This document shows, one piece after another, positions 1 to 11,046 of a stretch of DNA of 64,000 bases (its first letter is position 1; the number at the start of each line of letters is the position of its first letter). The position numbers and the translations under genes were made by a program. This stretch comes from Beroe ovata (taxonomy: Eukaryota; Ctenophora; Nuda; Beroida; Beroidae), in NCBI GenBank assembly GCA_946803715.1, contig CAMPET010000172.1, forward strand, positions 1 through 64,000, in the 5' to 3' direction. The notes under the pieces are model-generated. The model worked only from the letters and a program-made list of their open reading frames with translations, searched no databases and was not told the origin of the DNA.

Positions 1-111
1 TATCCTCAAATGCTCACTCAAATTGACCGATAAAAGCAATAAATTGGGAATAAACCAGTCATGGACGCTTTATCTGTATCCCAAACTGAAGAAAATATGA
101 AATTCACTAAC

Positions 112-1942
112 TCAGCTCCTGATCTCTTTTCTTCCGTTTCTTATACTCGAACGTGGCGTTGTAAGCATCAGTAATCAGCAAGCTAGGTCTGATGATATTC
201 TTGAAGAGAGCACCGTTGAGGTGTCTTTCCTTCTTGTGGTTAAAGTCGATAGCGTACACAATGTCTTCCTCGTCATCCTGAGGTAGTGCTGATATGAGGG
301 CATTCCATCTCCCATAATGCAATCAGTTGACCAGCAACGGAGATAGGGAGCGAAATCGGATGAGATTTGCTGGAGAAATTGAAAAAGATTGTGGATTCAT
401 ATCATGGATCTAGGATCTCGTTACACCCACCTTGAGTATTTTCCACATTGTTCCCCCGATGATATGTCCGGCTGCATACGGCGTTATCGCGATTCCTGTA
501 AACAGAGAAAGTGATTACCTCCGTGTGTTTCACAGCACATTCCACTCATCAGTCAATTAACAGTCAATTAACAGTCAATTAGCAGGATTGAATACTGAGG
601 GGCACTGTGTTTAAGTGATTTAAGTGGGTCCCAATCCCCACCGACCATTCTCCTGATGCTTTTGGATTATTTTACACCTCCTTTATAACAACCACGATGT
701 CTTAACTCATGTTAATGCAATTAACTCATGCTATGCAGTCAATTAACTCAGTCAATTAACTCATGTTAATGCAGGATAAGTAATCACGGTGGAGGGAAAG
801 AGAGACGCGCATACTGGCTGCATTTAAACATCGGAATTAACCGGACAAATTAAAACATGTGTTCTTTAGAATCAAGGTCATTGTCTGGTGTACAGCTAAA
901 CATTCTTTGAATCGTCTCTCTTATATTATTGACGGGGGCCGCTCCTACATAAATCATGCTTACTGACTCGATCCACACATATATAGACACAATGTGAATA
1001 ATCCTCTCTCGTGTTTATTACAGGTTCTCAGTACCAAATTGTAGATCAATCTACACCATAATATATATATTAAAATGTCTACCTGGATGGCCTGCTAACA
1101 ACATAATAATACAGTACAGGTTAAATCTGACCGCTAGCTTAAGAGCTCTCCCCTCGCTCTCTCTGTTTAGTTTGTAATGATATTATGCTAGGGTGATGCA
1201 TTGATGTATGCCCTTGGTGATTTGCTACCTGGGCCCATCATGTCACCTGACCCTATTCTTTTGTCAAAGATATATCGAGTATCTTGCAGGTCGTTTTGTG
1301 CTAACTAACTTTTGAACAACTAAAGTCCCCACATAACATGCCTCGACTTAGGTGCTCAAACTTGAATATCTTTCGAGTGCGAGTTAGGTGCTGCTTCTAG
1401 GTTTTAACTTAGCTATATTGCACGTGTCAGGCGTAAATCTCGCAGACAAAGATTCAGCTATACAAACAAACATACAAACAAACACACACGCACCACAAAC
1501 AGACAGACAGACAGATCTCACCTGGGCAGACAGTTAACGTCTGGCAATACTTCATCTGTTGAAAATGATCAAAGACAGCATCCACGTGATCCAGCGTGAA
1601 GATATTGAAATCCTCGCTGCTATTTTTCGACTGATAGTAATCGTAGAGGAACATCTGGCCCATGTTATACACGGGTACGGTACCGTAAATCGGACAATCC
1701 AGCCCCAGAGTCCCGTATAGGTACGGCAGTGCCCCCATGTGATCGATATCGGGAAAGGAGACGAGCACTGCATTTATGTGGTTTATATGCTGCATGATCC
1801 GCGCCGTGAACTCAGACAATTTGGCGACATCTAGTCCACAATCGAGGAGAAGGGTGTACTGGTCGACTTTGAGGAGGTAGCATACGGCCGTCCCGGTGTC
1901 AAGAGCTCCGAGGAGTGGTGTCACTTTGATTATACTAGTCAT
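112..1942 (-). CDS. CPSF2: CPSF2 (CPSF100), N-terminal part; gene continues off the left edge
   Basis: Cleavage and polyadenylation specificity factor subunit 2, the inactive metallo-beta-lactamase partner of the CPSF3 endonuclease in nuclear pre-mRNA 3'-end processing. Three exons on the minus strand keep phase: 1522-1942 (start MTSIIKVTPLLG), 431-495 (ends GGTMWKILK) and 112-277 (starts DDEEDIVYAIDFNH). They match the start of the family in order and spacing. At residues 62-68 the motif reads SFPDIDH where the active paralogue has HxHxDH, so two metal-binding His are replaced, as expected for CPSF100. The exon 1 donor is flanked by an (ACAG)n microsatellite near 1500. The last donor seen is GTTAGT at 111. 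The beta-CASP and C-terminal regions lie left of the window. Confidence 0.93.
551..775. repeat. Short imperfect repeats in CPSF2 intron 1
   Basis: AGTCAATTAAC is repeated three times at about 551-581. A related set of units around CAATTAACTCATGTTAATG follows at about 705-775. The array lies inside the first CPSF2 intron and shows no coding potential. Confidence 0.6.
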
Positions 1943-4900
1943 GAGGCTAGGGGGAGCGGGGAGGGGGTTAGGATGAGGGAAGTTTCAGGATATATTTGTC
2001 ATGGAAATGCCAGTGGTAAACGGGTATTATTAAACACATCTTCTAAATCGCGAGCTCATGTCTGCCAGCAGAGTGGACCAATCAGAATCAAACCTCCGAC
2101 CCAAGTAGCATGCAATAAATCCCCGTCTAGCCAAGATTAATAACAAGACACGCACACTAAAATAGTACAATCTAAATATAGATTCAATGATTTAACAACT
2201 AAATACTTCCGATACTGCTATACAGAGTAGCATGTGGGCGGGGAATGAACTGTCTATATATGACAGTTATAATTGACATGAACATTTGACCTAAACAGAC
2301 GAATCATATAAAGGAAACAAAACTTCAAACCGATGTAACTACAAGTCAATGTCTGTGATAATGAGGAATCAGTTCACCAGTGAGAGTCCGAAACTGTTAT
2401 CATTCGATGAAGGGGTGGGGAACATAATTATTCATGATCAGAACATGTGTGCGTGTTCAGTTGATGATAATTCTCAGTCCAGTTCATTAGTAGCTCCTAC
2501 TACTGTATACAATGTTTGTGCTGTTCATGGAATCTTCCAATTTAACGAGATCATGTCGTGAAGCAACGTCAGAGACAGAGAGCGCGCCTTATCTAGGTCT
2601 GACTCGGTTCATCAATCATTCATTTGTTGACCTTCATCCCGTTTATTGCACACGTGTCACACTTTGATCACCATGACAACGTGACAGATCATGTGACAGT
2701 GTTCGGTCACGTGATCAGTTCGTCGAACTCGGGAGACACTGAAAAGGAGTAGGGAGCTGTACCAAGGTTAGCCACGATGCCACGATCCAGTGCTTGAGTC
2801 TGACAGCAGAGGATTTCCTGCGAAAATGGGTGTGGTTCAGGTCCAATAACTGTTTGTTAGTTCGATACTTCATTGCTGCAAGTTTTCTTATTTTCCAACA
2901 CTTAACAAAAATTTGTATGAAGTGGTTTTGTCACATAACATAAATCATTAACACGATTTGAGATGCTTGCCAATATTTATTTCTGCTGGTCATGAGGTAT
3001 TCATTCAACGACCATTTTATGCAATTGCAATCAAATAATTAATAAAATATTCTATCTAGTATCTATCTCTATCTAACAACATTGATTGACAAACTCTCTC
3101 ACAACAAATTCCAAGTAAGTCCCGTGTTCCCTTACGTGATACATATTATTCACCCCGACAACCTTACATCAGTTAAAAGGTTTGGTTTCATTATCAACAT
3201 GAATAATTTGCGCAGAGAAATGAATCATGACGTTCACTCACACGGGGGTACTAGAGCTCTTTAAGTATTTAGCATACATTCTGGTAGCATAACACGTGGG
3301 ATTGTTGCGATAGTTCCGGCCCAGCCGGCTGGTTTTGCCCCACTTTTTCACTCTAAACTGAATAGTTTGTATATTGGTGGTGCCTTTTATGTGACACTAA
3401 GTTGCGTGAAATCTGACCATTTCAGGAGCATTATCAACAGTTTCTTGACAGGCTGTCGATTGAAATTGCATGAAATCGCATATATGCCCGCTCCCGGTAG
3501 GTACATATATATATTGACTTATTCGAGTACATCAGAATACAGCGATTAGACAAATTAGGTGATGGATTCGTGAACTAAGGTATCTAGCACCACGCCATAC
3601 ATTTGGTGAAACTAGTTTTATTTTGTACCTATACTCCGATAAGTTGTTTGATGATGGTTTTAAAACGTTCGTTTTCAACTTCGTTCATGAATGATTTGAC
3701 ACAAAACACTCCTTGTTCCTTTGTCACATGTGACATGTTCTCTTCAAATCGCTGTGGCAGAGGTTTGGGTCACAAAGCAACACTCGCAACCAGGTCACAG
3801 GAAATTGTACAGCTGTCCGCCCAAGATGTTAATTGGCACTTACAAACCAATTTACTCAGATCGGGGGCGTGAGTGTGAATGCAATCTTTTTCTCATATTA
3901 CACGCACGTTTCACAGTTATTTCCCATGTGATTATGGATGCCTCATATAAAGACAAAAATTATGAGCGTAATTAGTTCGAACCGCTGACCCCCCTCTCTC
4001 TTTACCTCTCTAAACCACTTTGACTCTCAATTAGGTGCTACTCTTTCAATAGTTACTTTGTCTTTCACCTAACACCTTTTTCATGTCTCCCTCGTTTTTA
4101 TTCCATAACTAATGCGACTCTTATTCAATCGCATCGATTTAAAGTTAATCGATTGTGTACAAAAGTCAGAAATCTTGTCAGTCCTCCACACACTCGCTTT
4201 ACATCACTTCCCCACCTCCTGATTCCTTCCCATCTTCTCTCTCCTCTCCCCATCTCTCCCCTCTCCTCTCCTCTCACACCCCCTCCTTTCCTCTCCTTCC
4301 CTCCCCTCCTCTCCCCATCTCTCAACTTCATCTTACTATGTATAAAATATGAGTCGGAGCACTTCACTTCATCTTCCAGTCTCCACACACGCCTCCCTTC
4401 CCCTCCACATATAAACATGCGCAGTTCCTCATCTTATCATCATATGCATGACTCTCTCGGCAAAGGAGCTAAGGGGCAATACCCCCTCTCTTTGTTACAC
4501 ACTTGATGCACCCTTGCTCTTAGATATAATATTCCTTATAGCATATATGATCGGAGAGTTTTGCAAGTGTTCTTTTTGTCGTGGTGTGATTGTTTTGACT
4601 TTTGGTCGTGTGTGTGTGTGTGTGAAACCTTGTAAAAACTGTGAAGAAAATTGTGTTAATCATGCATTGATGCGGCGTTGTAGCCATACGTGATCGTAGA
4701 AATCATAAGTCTGTGCATTTTGAATTGAATAGAATTGAATCATATTTTTACAGCACAATACAACAATAAATATTAATATTACTTATTTCCTCCCCAATTC
4801 TATAAAAAGACGCTTCTACGTTGTGCTGAGGGAAAACACTTAGTCAATCTTTTAGACTGTTATCCTCATTATCATATCATGAAATTATCCAAGAAGCGCG

Positions 4901-7503
4901 TAACTCTCGTAATTCATTATCTCCGGGGATTCATTAATATTAATGAGCATCTCGGGGAGCAATGACGATGCACAGCTCAGATGAAGATTACTGTCAAGGT
5001 CGACTTCGGCTGCTCGAGTGATTATTACCATATTATGCCATGGTGAGCTGTAGGTGAGATAGCAATTGCGGTGTCATTATCATATGACTTTGAGCGCATC
5101 CTATCATGTAATTGGTGCGGGAGTCAATTCAATGCACTGATCATAATCACCACTACCCTCCCAAATTGGATCTGCTTATAGAGGTGCCGGTAGGAAGGGA
5201 GACTCTAAAGTTGATCGCGCCTTATTAATCCTAAATTTCCCGCCACTACTGCATAACCTTGTAAACCACGTTGATATATCTACCTACGTCCTACGGCGTA
5301 ATGTTCTATAACATAATCTCATTAATACCTAATTTGTTTAGTGTTCTGTATGCAATGCGTTTCATTTTAACCCTAATTCTTGACCATCGGCGGGAAAAAC
5401 TCAAGTTTTTGCAAAAAAATTGGGATAGCGAATTCGTAACTATCATATTATCGTAATCATAACATAACTATGAAAGTATGAAATAACTATTGTAAGACAT
5501 CTTCTACACTCGTAAATTAGTCACAGATACGACAATTTGATTAAATTCCACATGTTAAGTGTTAACACGTGATGTTAGGAACCATGTGATGTTCGCAACC
5601 ACATATCACGTGATACCCTATCATAAGATGAGGAATGACCACCAAGGTTCATGGTAATTTCACCATGAAGCTCATTTCGCGCATGATGATGTGTCAATAT
5701 ACGTGCACACTGCACACACACACAGACACAGCTTTAACCAACGATACGGTCTATAACATATATATTTAGATAGCAGCAAGATGAGCCTTAGCCAAGTATC
5801 ATATTATCGATGATTTGGCATCTTGTTTTGTAGCAATGTGACTGTGAGTTAGGTAAAGCTGCCGTCTCGATGCATCAATTACAGTTTGGTGCTAAAACTA
5901 CTCTTTTTCACATTAAAAAGTTTCTTTTATCTTATTTCATGAAATTGATGCAGCATTACAATATTCCATACCCTGCATAAAGATGAAAACACACATTGCG
6001 TTTATAATTTTACTTTTAATATTTTCCAACGCATTGAGTCCTCATCAAACACCTGATTTATTGGTTTTGATAATTTCTTTGTTCTTAAGTTCTCACACTC
6101 GCAAGATACAATAGAGGATAGTTCGCGTTTATAACAATCAAACTAACTTCTCTTATTTTTCAATGTTTTCACGTTCTCATTCTTCTCTTACAATTGTAGT
6201 TCTTTTCGAACAATTTTCTCACAATTCTATCCTCCATCTCACTTACCTATAATTGATTTCAGTTTTATCTACACCTCAATAAAATATCGGTGACCTAACG
6301 CTACTGCGTCTTCCAGCCGCCGTACATGGAATAAGCAATTTGCAATTTAGCCACGGGTTTTATGGTTGTAGAATGTGGTTGGGATCGAAAACATGTGTAT
6401 TTCATTGCGTTATTCCAGCCTAGCTACGAGTTGACTGAATGGTTCCGTTGATCATATTCATGATATTCACCCCTTAAGTGTTTGAACGGATATTGCACTT
6501 GTGGAAAGTAGGTAGCCATCTGTAAGTGATTTTCTTTGCATTCACATCAATCGGTTCTGACTCCTGATCCAGTGATCCAGCTCAATCTCATACGTAATAT
6601 CTCTCGCTTCCTCCACGAAATCAACAGTGGATGAACATTGAAATTTTTCTCAAGAACTGACGCAATGAAAATCAAACTCCCTCGTCTCAAGTTTGACGTG
6701 AGCTCATAAAAGCGTTTTGTTAACGAAGCTCGTTAAGAGAATTTTTCGTAAATTAATGAGTAAGTTCTACGACAAAATCTCAAAGAATTTGCTCTTTCCC
6801 ATGGCACTGTGAAAATCGAGTGCATAAAATAGCAAATTTTAATTAAGACTCCTCTAATGAAATTGTTTTGACCAAATACGTGAGCGGCACTCAGCAACAG
6901 CTATATATAAATGACAAATGTACATTAAGACGTTAAGAGTAGTAGTAGAGTTGTTGTAGATATTTACACGTTCTCTCTACTGCTATCACACGATATCCAT
7001 ATAAAGATATAAGAAATCGTGATCTCATCGAGCTCTTGTATGCGTAACGCATGTTCTTTGTGGCAACTTCAGAAAGTAGCTCGTTAATTCATCGAGCTAT
7101 AACTGTGCTGTTGTGAAATTTCATTACTTTTCTTTGATGGTCTATAATAACGGATATATCACACGATAGGTATCAAGATATAGTTGTGTCAGTGACGCAT
7201 GCTGGCAGTACCTATTCATTATGTACTGTTATTACAGTATCTGTGACTATTTTGTGGTGGATCATCAATAGTGCACTGCATGATCTCTAAGTAGAAAATT
7301 TTCACTCACAACCCGGCACCCCTTTCCTTTCGTGAAGTTTGTTACTGCCCAATGCCTATCATCATCTACCCTTTGCTCAAAAATTTGAACCCTCTAATAT
7401 TAGGGACCCTCACTTAGTGTCAGGCAAAATTTCAAATTATATCCACACATACTCAGTACTCACTCTTTGTCATTGGCAAATCTAACGTCTCAACCTCCCC
7501 CAG
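1943..7503. other. Gene-poor region between CPSF2 and the EF-hand gene
   Basis: No exon chain that I can support. The part next to 1943 should hold the CPSF2 promoter. A cluster of E-box-like motifs (CACGTG at about 2650 and 2710, with CATGTG between) lies 0.7 kb upstream of the CPSF2 start. A 70-codon ORF at 2349-2561 (plus) is unrecognised and has no splice or family support. A CT-rich tract lies at 4196-4325. The 5' exon(s) and promoter of the EF-hand gene must lie somewhere to the left of 7503. Confidence 0.5.
4196..4325. repeat. Pyrimidine-rich low-complexity tract
   Basis: About 130 bases of TCTCC/CCTCT-type sequence on the plus strand. ORFs read through it on both strands have biased composition (Ser/Pro/Leu or Arg/Gly/Glu) and are not genes. 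Confidence 0.8.
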
Positions 7504-7519
7504 GCATGCCAAAATCACC

Positions 7520-8137
7520 ATGCACCAATACGCCATCTCGTTAGATGAAATCGACAACATTTCACCGGACAAACTCGCTGAACTTAAAACCTGTTTCAAC
7601 TCGTTCGACGACGACGGAAGTGGTACGATAACGAAGAACGAGTTCTCATACGCACTTACCAAACTCAACATTTACATCGATTCTGGAGAGATACAGGGAC
7701 TCTTCAACGAGTTTGATACGGATGGGAACAACACTCTCGAATTTGAAGAATTCATCAAACTCGTTGCCCGACTCGATCCCAAATTGGGACAAGAGATAGA
7801 GATAAACAAGGCATTCAAACTGTTTGACCACAATCAGGACGGTTTCATAACCCGGGGTGAATTAATCGAGGGCCTCACACAGTTCGGTGTGACCACCACT
7901 GAGGACGATATCGATCTCTTGTTCCTCATGACGGACGATAACAAGGACGGTTTGATAAATCATGCCGAGTTCAGGAACATTCTATTCGATGCACCGGTGT
8001 TAGAAACACCGTCGATACCGTCGCGACCTGGGAGCGACAGTTCGTCGCCCTCATTCCGGCGACGAGAGAGTTGTGTGACTCCCCCGGGATTACAGAACAG
8101 ACGGCCGTCACACAATCCAATGATGGGTAAAAAGTGA
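7520..8137 (+). CDS. Calmodulin-like protein with four EF-hands and a Ser/Arg-rich tail
   Basis: A 205-residue calcium-binding protein with four canonical loops at residues 30-41 (DDDGSGTITKNE), 66-77 (DTDGNNTLEFEE), 103-114 (DHNQDGFITRGE) and 139-150 (DDNKDGLINHAE). All keep acidic or Asn ligands at positions 1, 3 and 5, Gly at 6 and Glu at 12. Residues 151-205 form a Ser/Pro/Arg-rich tail containing RRRES, a possible basophilic-kinase site. It is longer than calmodulin (about 149) because of this tail. A splice acceptor (CCCCCAG) ends at 7503, and the frame stays open from 7504 to the ATG, so a coding upstream exon is possible. An out-of-frame ATG at 7505 would make a 12-codon upstream ORF overlapping the start. 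AATAAA at 8498-8503 is a possible poly(A) signal inside a POLR3D intron. The target is unknown. Confidence 0.85.
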   Translation: MHQYAISLDEIDNISPDKLAELKTCFNSFDDDGSGTITKNEFSYALTKLNIYIDSGEIQGLFNEFDTDGNNTLEFEEFIKLVARLDPKLGQEIEINKAFKLFDHNQDGFITRGELIEGLTQFGVTTTEDDIDLLFLMTDDNKDGLINHAEFRNILFDAPVLETPSIPSRPGSDSSSPSFRRRESCVTPPGLQNRRPSHNPMMGKK

Positions 8138-8527
8138 GGAGAGAGAGGGGGTGAGAAACTCCGGGCAAAGCTCTGGACAATTTATCTCCAATCTCCATAC
8201 CTATATAGGACAAAAAGGGTACTTGCTTATAACTTCTGACGTACACAAATGACCCTTCATGATTACAAGACCCTTCATGATAAAGGACAAAGTAATAATA
8301 TCACACTGAATTTAAACTCTTTAGCATGGTCCACGCTCCACACTGCTTTCTTCAATACACACTACACAGCTGTATTTTCTTTAGAGATAGATACAGTCGA
8401 ATTTTGAAATTGATTATTCCACTTAGTTTTGACATTTTTAAAATGGGAGTTTCTGTTTTTCTAGGAAATATCAAGTTCGTTTGATTTTCAAAATTGAAAT
8501 AAAGACGCCCCTGCTTGTATCACACAC

Positions 8528-9816
8528 CTGTAGAAATCCGGATTTAGAGTTGAGGTTGACATCAAATGGGACCTCTCCAATCATAAGACGTACTTTCCCT
8601 GATTTGAGTATTTGTAGTCTGCCAAGGTAACCTTCTGGTAATGAATGAATTGTGGGTCTAGCCTTGGCATCTGTTTCAGTTGGTGCATCATCCTCAACTT
8701 CTGACATCTTAAGCTTATTCATATCAACTGAGGTAGGTGAAGGGTCTATCTTCAACACTTGTGATTAAAATAGCAAATCATGTGAAATGAAGAACTTTGT
8801 GTTTCTGCTTCCTACACCAAAACATCATTAGTACATACCTGGAAGTATGTCTGGTAAGTTGAAAATGTATGTACTTTCTGTATCATCATCCGGTGACCTG
8901 TACAAAAGTTCTGCTACATTTGTCTCTTGATTATCGCTAGCTAGGCCAATGTCTTTGCCTACCTGAGGATGGACACTTGAAGTTTTCATGAAAGGAAGGT
9001 GCTAAGGGAAACAAAAGTTTCAAGGACTGAACAAAGGTAAACATACTAGAAGTTTGCTTTTGCTATCAATCCTAGGGTTTATTGGAAGAGTCACTGGAGT
9101 TAATTCATTAGTACTTTGATGGAAAGGATCAACATAGGTTTCTTCCTCTAGCTCTGCAGCTGATCTTACTGAAAATCAGAAACAGTGATTGCAATGATTG
9201 TTGAAGGGAGGATGCTTCACAAATCTACAAGCATGGCATCTTGGGAATATTAGGAATAACCATTACTAGAAGAATAAGTATCCTCAATATCAAGTTTTCC
9301 TTCTGATCCTCCAAAAAGGCCTGTTGATGCCCTCAGTAACTCTTTTCTCTTCCTCCCTTTTTTATCATCTGACTGGATGCAGATACAACTTGATGAATAA
9401 TTTTTCTTCTTCAATGATTTATCTACACAGTATATATCATATCCCCTATTACCTTTGATTCATTAGTTTTCTCTTGAAATCTGACTTTGAGTTTTTGTTT
9501 GAAATCAGACTTATTACTATGTTGAGCCTCATCATTTTTTTCATCTTCCTTTGGCTGCGTCTCAAACTTTTTTCTTCGAATAGGTATAGTTGGCTTGAAC
9601 TCTTTTCGACTCAGTCCTTTGATTTCAATATTCTCACCTTGGAGTCGAGATACAGCACTCACCCTGTTAGATCAAGGATACTTGAGTGCATAGTCATGAA
9701 TTTGAACTCAGAACTGAATGTGGATGGAACAATTTATTTCTAAACCTGTTGAGAAAAGGAGTTTTTGACTGGCCTTCATCTTTCATTGGTTTCTTTTTTG
9801 ATGTCTGCTTTTCCAT
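8528..9816 (-). CDS. POLR3D: POLR3D / RPC4, RNA polymerase III subunit (last exon not found)
   Basis: Subunit RPC4 of RNA polymerase III, part of the TFIIF-like RPC4-RPC5 module that acts in initiation, termination and reinitiation in the nucleus. Six exons keep phase: 9746-9816 (start MEKQTSKKK), 9453-9663, 9267-9372, 9047-9168, 8839-9001 and 8528-8757. Family features seen in order: a basic N-terminus with SRLQGENIEIKGLSRKEFKP; PVTLPINP; the YIFNLPDILP segment; and the conserved C-terminal block LPEGYLGRLQILKSGKVRLM ending GFLQ at donor CAG|GTGTGTG. The final conserved stretch (the family ends with a short KLV..PD-type motif) should lie in one more exon at lower coordinates. I could not find it between 8527 and 8137. 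The gene is convergent with the EF-hand gene. Confidence 0.88.
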
Positions 9817-10587
9817 TTTTATGCTAAATAAATAATATAATATAAATGTTATGGTCCTAAACCATCACAACTTACATTCAGTCATAACTCAGATAGTAGC
9901 TTACACTGGGATGGGAAATGGGAATCAACATAATTCAAAGGAAATCAAAATAAAAGGAAACTAAGAACCAGAATTTCGCTGATCAAGTCATTGATATTTA
10001 ATTTCAGAAACTACTCCACTATACTACAAGATAAATTTTATCAAATCTCCATGAGTCCACATTTCAATAATCATTTAATCTTAATTCTTGAGGGAAATTA
10101 AAAAATGGTATATTATTTGCAGTTGATCTATCTTATGCGCGGCGCGTCATAATGTTGCTCAGCTCCATACCGGTATACCCTTCATCAGAAATGTATAATT
10201 GGATGCAAACTCTTAATTGATGATGATTGCAATTATGATAAAATAATTTTGATTTTCAAATGACGATTAAATGTTTTGTAGAAAATGGCAAAATGCCATA
10301 AACTGACCATTGACGCGCCGCGCATTCTGTTAGCTGTTTCTCAGAATGATAAATATATTTTCAGATCTTGGTTAACAAAAATTCCTAAAAAGAATTATTT
10401 GTGATATGAAGTGAAATGAAGTGAAATAGTGATATAATGAATTGAAATAGAAAATGCTTCAGCTTATTAAACATGATTGAATCAAACCCACACACTTTCA
10501 CCATTTTTATAACGTCTCTATAATAGTGTTGGTTGTATGCCATAATTCATTCTATTCTACTGACAGTTTCAAGACATGGTCCCTTGT
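9817..10587. other. Intergenic region upstream of POLR3D
   Basis: AT-rich sequence that should contain the POLR3D promoter. The only structure seen is the inverted-repeat element at 10135-10325. No coding exon was recognised. Confidence 0.5.
10135..10325. mobile_element. MITE-like element with 15-bp perfect terminal inverted repeats
   Basis: ATGCGCGGCGCGTCA at 10135-10149 is exactly reverse-complemented at 10311-10325. The arms are strikingly GC-rich within AT-rich DNA, and the 161-bp interior has no ORF. The shape fits a small non-autonomous DNA transposon, but I see no clear target-site duplication, so a cruciform-type regulatory element is an alternative. Confidence 0.45.
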
Positions 10588-11026
10588 TCAGGATCTTCCC
10601 AAAGTGAATACCATATACTTGCCCTCAGGGATGTATACTTGTTGATACCGGATGAAATTGCCTGGTATTGCTAGGCATAGCTGAAAGTAAATCAAATGTC
10701 GATTCTTTTTAATGTCTCTTTGAGCAGCATGAAATGAAGGCTGATCATGATATCTCTTTTGTCTATAACTACTTGTATGTATGGGATGAGTTGTCTTTCA
10801 ACTCTCTTCTACTTTGAACTGTTCTTCCATACAAGTATTGTCTGACAACGAGGTGGATGAAATCCTACTATTTTTGCTGTTCACATCGCACTCATACACT
10901 CCATCAGGAAGTTGGTTGTGGGACTGATTGAGGGCACAATTATTGAGGATATCATTTGTTCTATCTTGGTAATGTTTATCACAATACCTCAATTATTGAA
11001 CACTTATCATTAAAGATAATTTTCAT
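10588..11026 (-). CDS. Possible small gene, 80 residues, unrecognised
   Basis: Three segments can be joined in phase 0 with GT-AG borders: 10988-11026 (start MKIIFNDKCSIIE), 10813-10923 (starts SHNQLPDGVYECD) and 10588-10680 (starts LCLAIPGNFIRY, ends FTLGRS and stop). The composition looks protein-like, but I recognise no family. Its start codon would lie 20 bases from the divergent Mxd start at 11047, leaving almost no room for a shared promoter, and the second exon also reads openly further upstream. It may be a real short gene, part of a longer minus-strand gene, or chance. Confidence 0.28.
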
Positions 11027-11046
11027 AGCTTTGTTCCAGTCACAAG

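Noticed and set aside
2349-2561. 70-codon ORF divergent from CPSF2
   Set aside because: No recognised family, no splice signals, and a length within chance for AT-rich DNA.
4125-4506. Overlapping ORFs on both strands in the CT-rich tract
   Set aside because: Low-complexity composition mirrored on both strands; no splice or family support.
7971-8246. Minus-strand ORF considered as the missing last POLR3D exon
   Set aside because: After the acceptor near 8208 it reads GMEIGDKLSRALPG, which does not convincingly match the expected C-terminal motif, and it overlaps the EF-hand coding exon.
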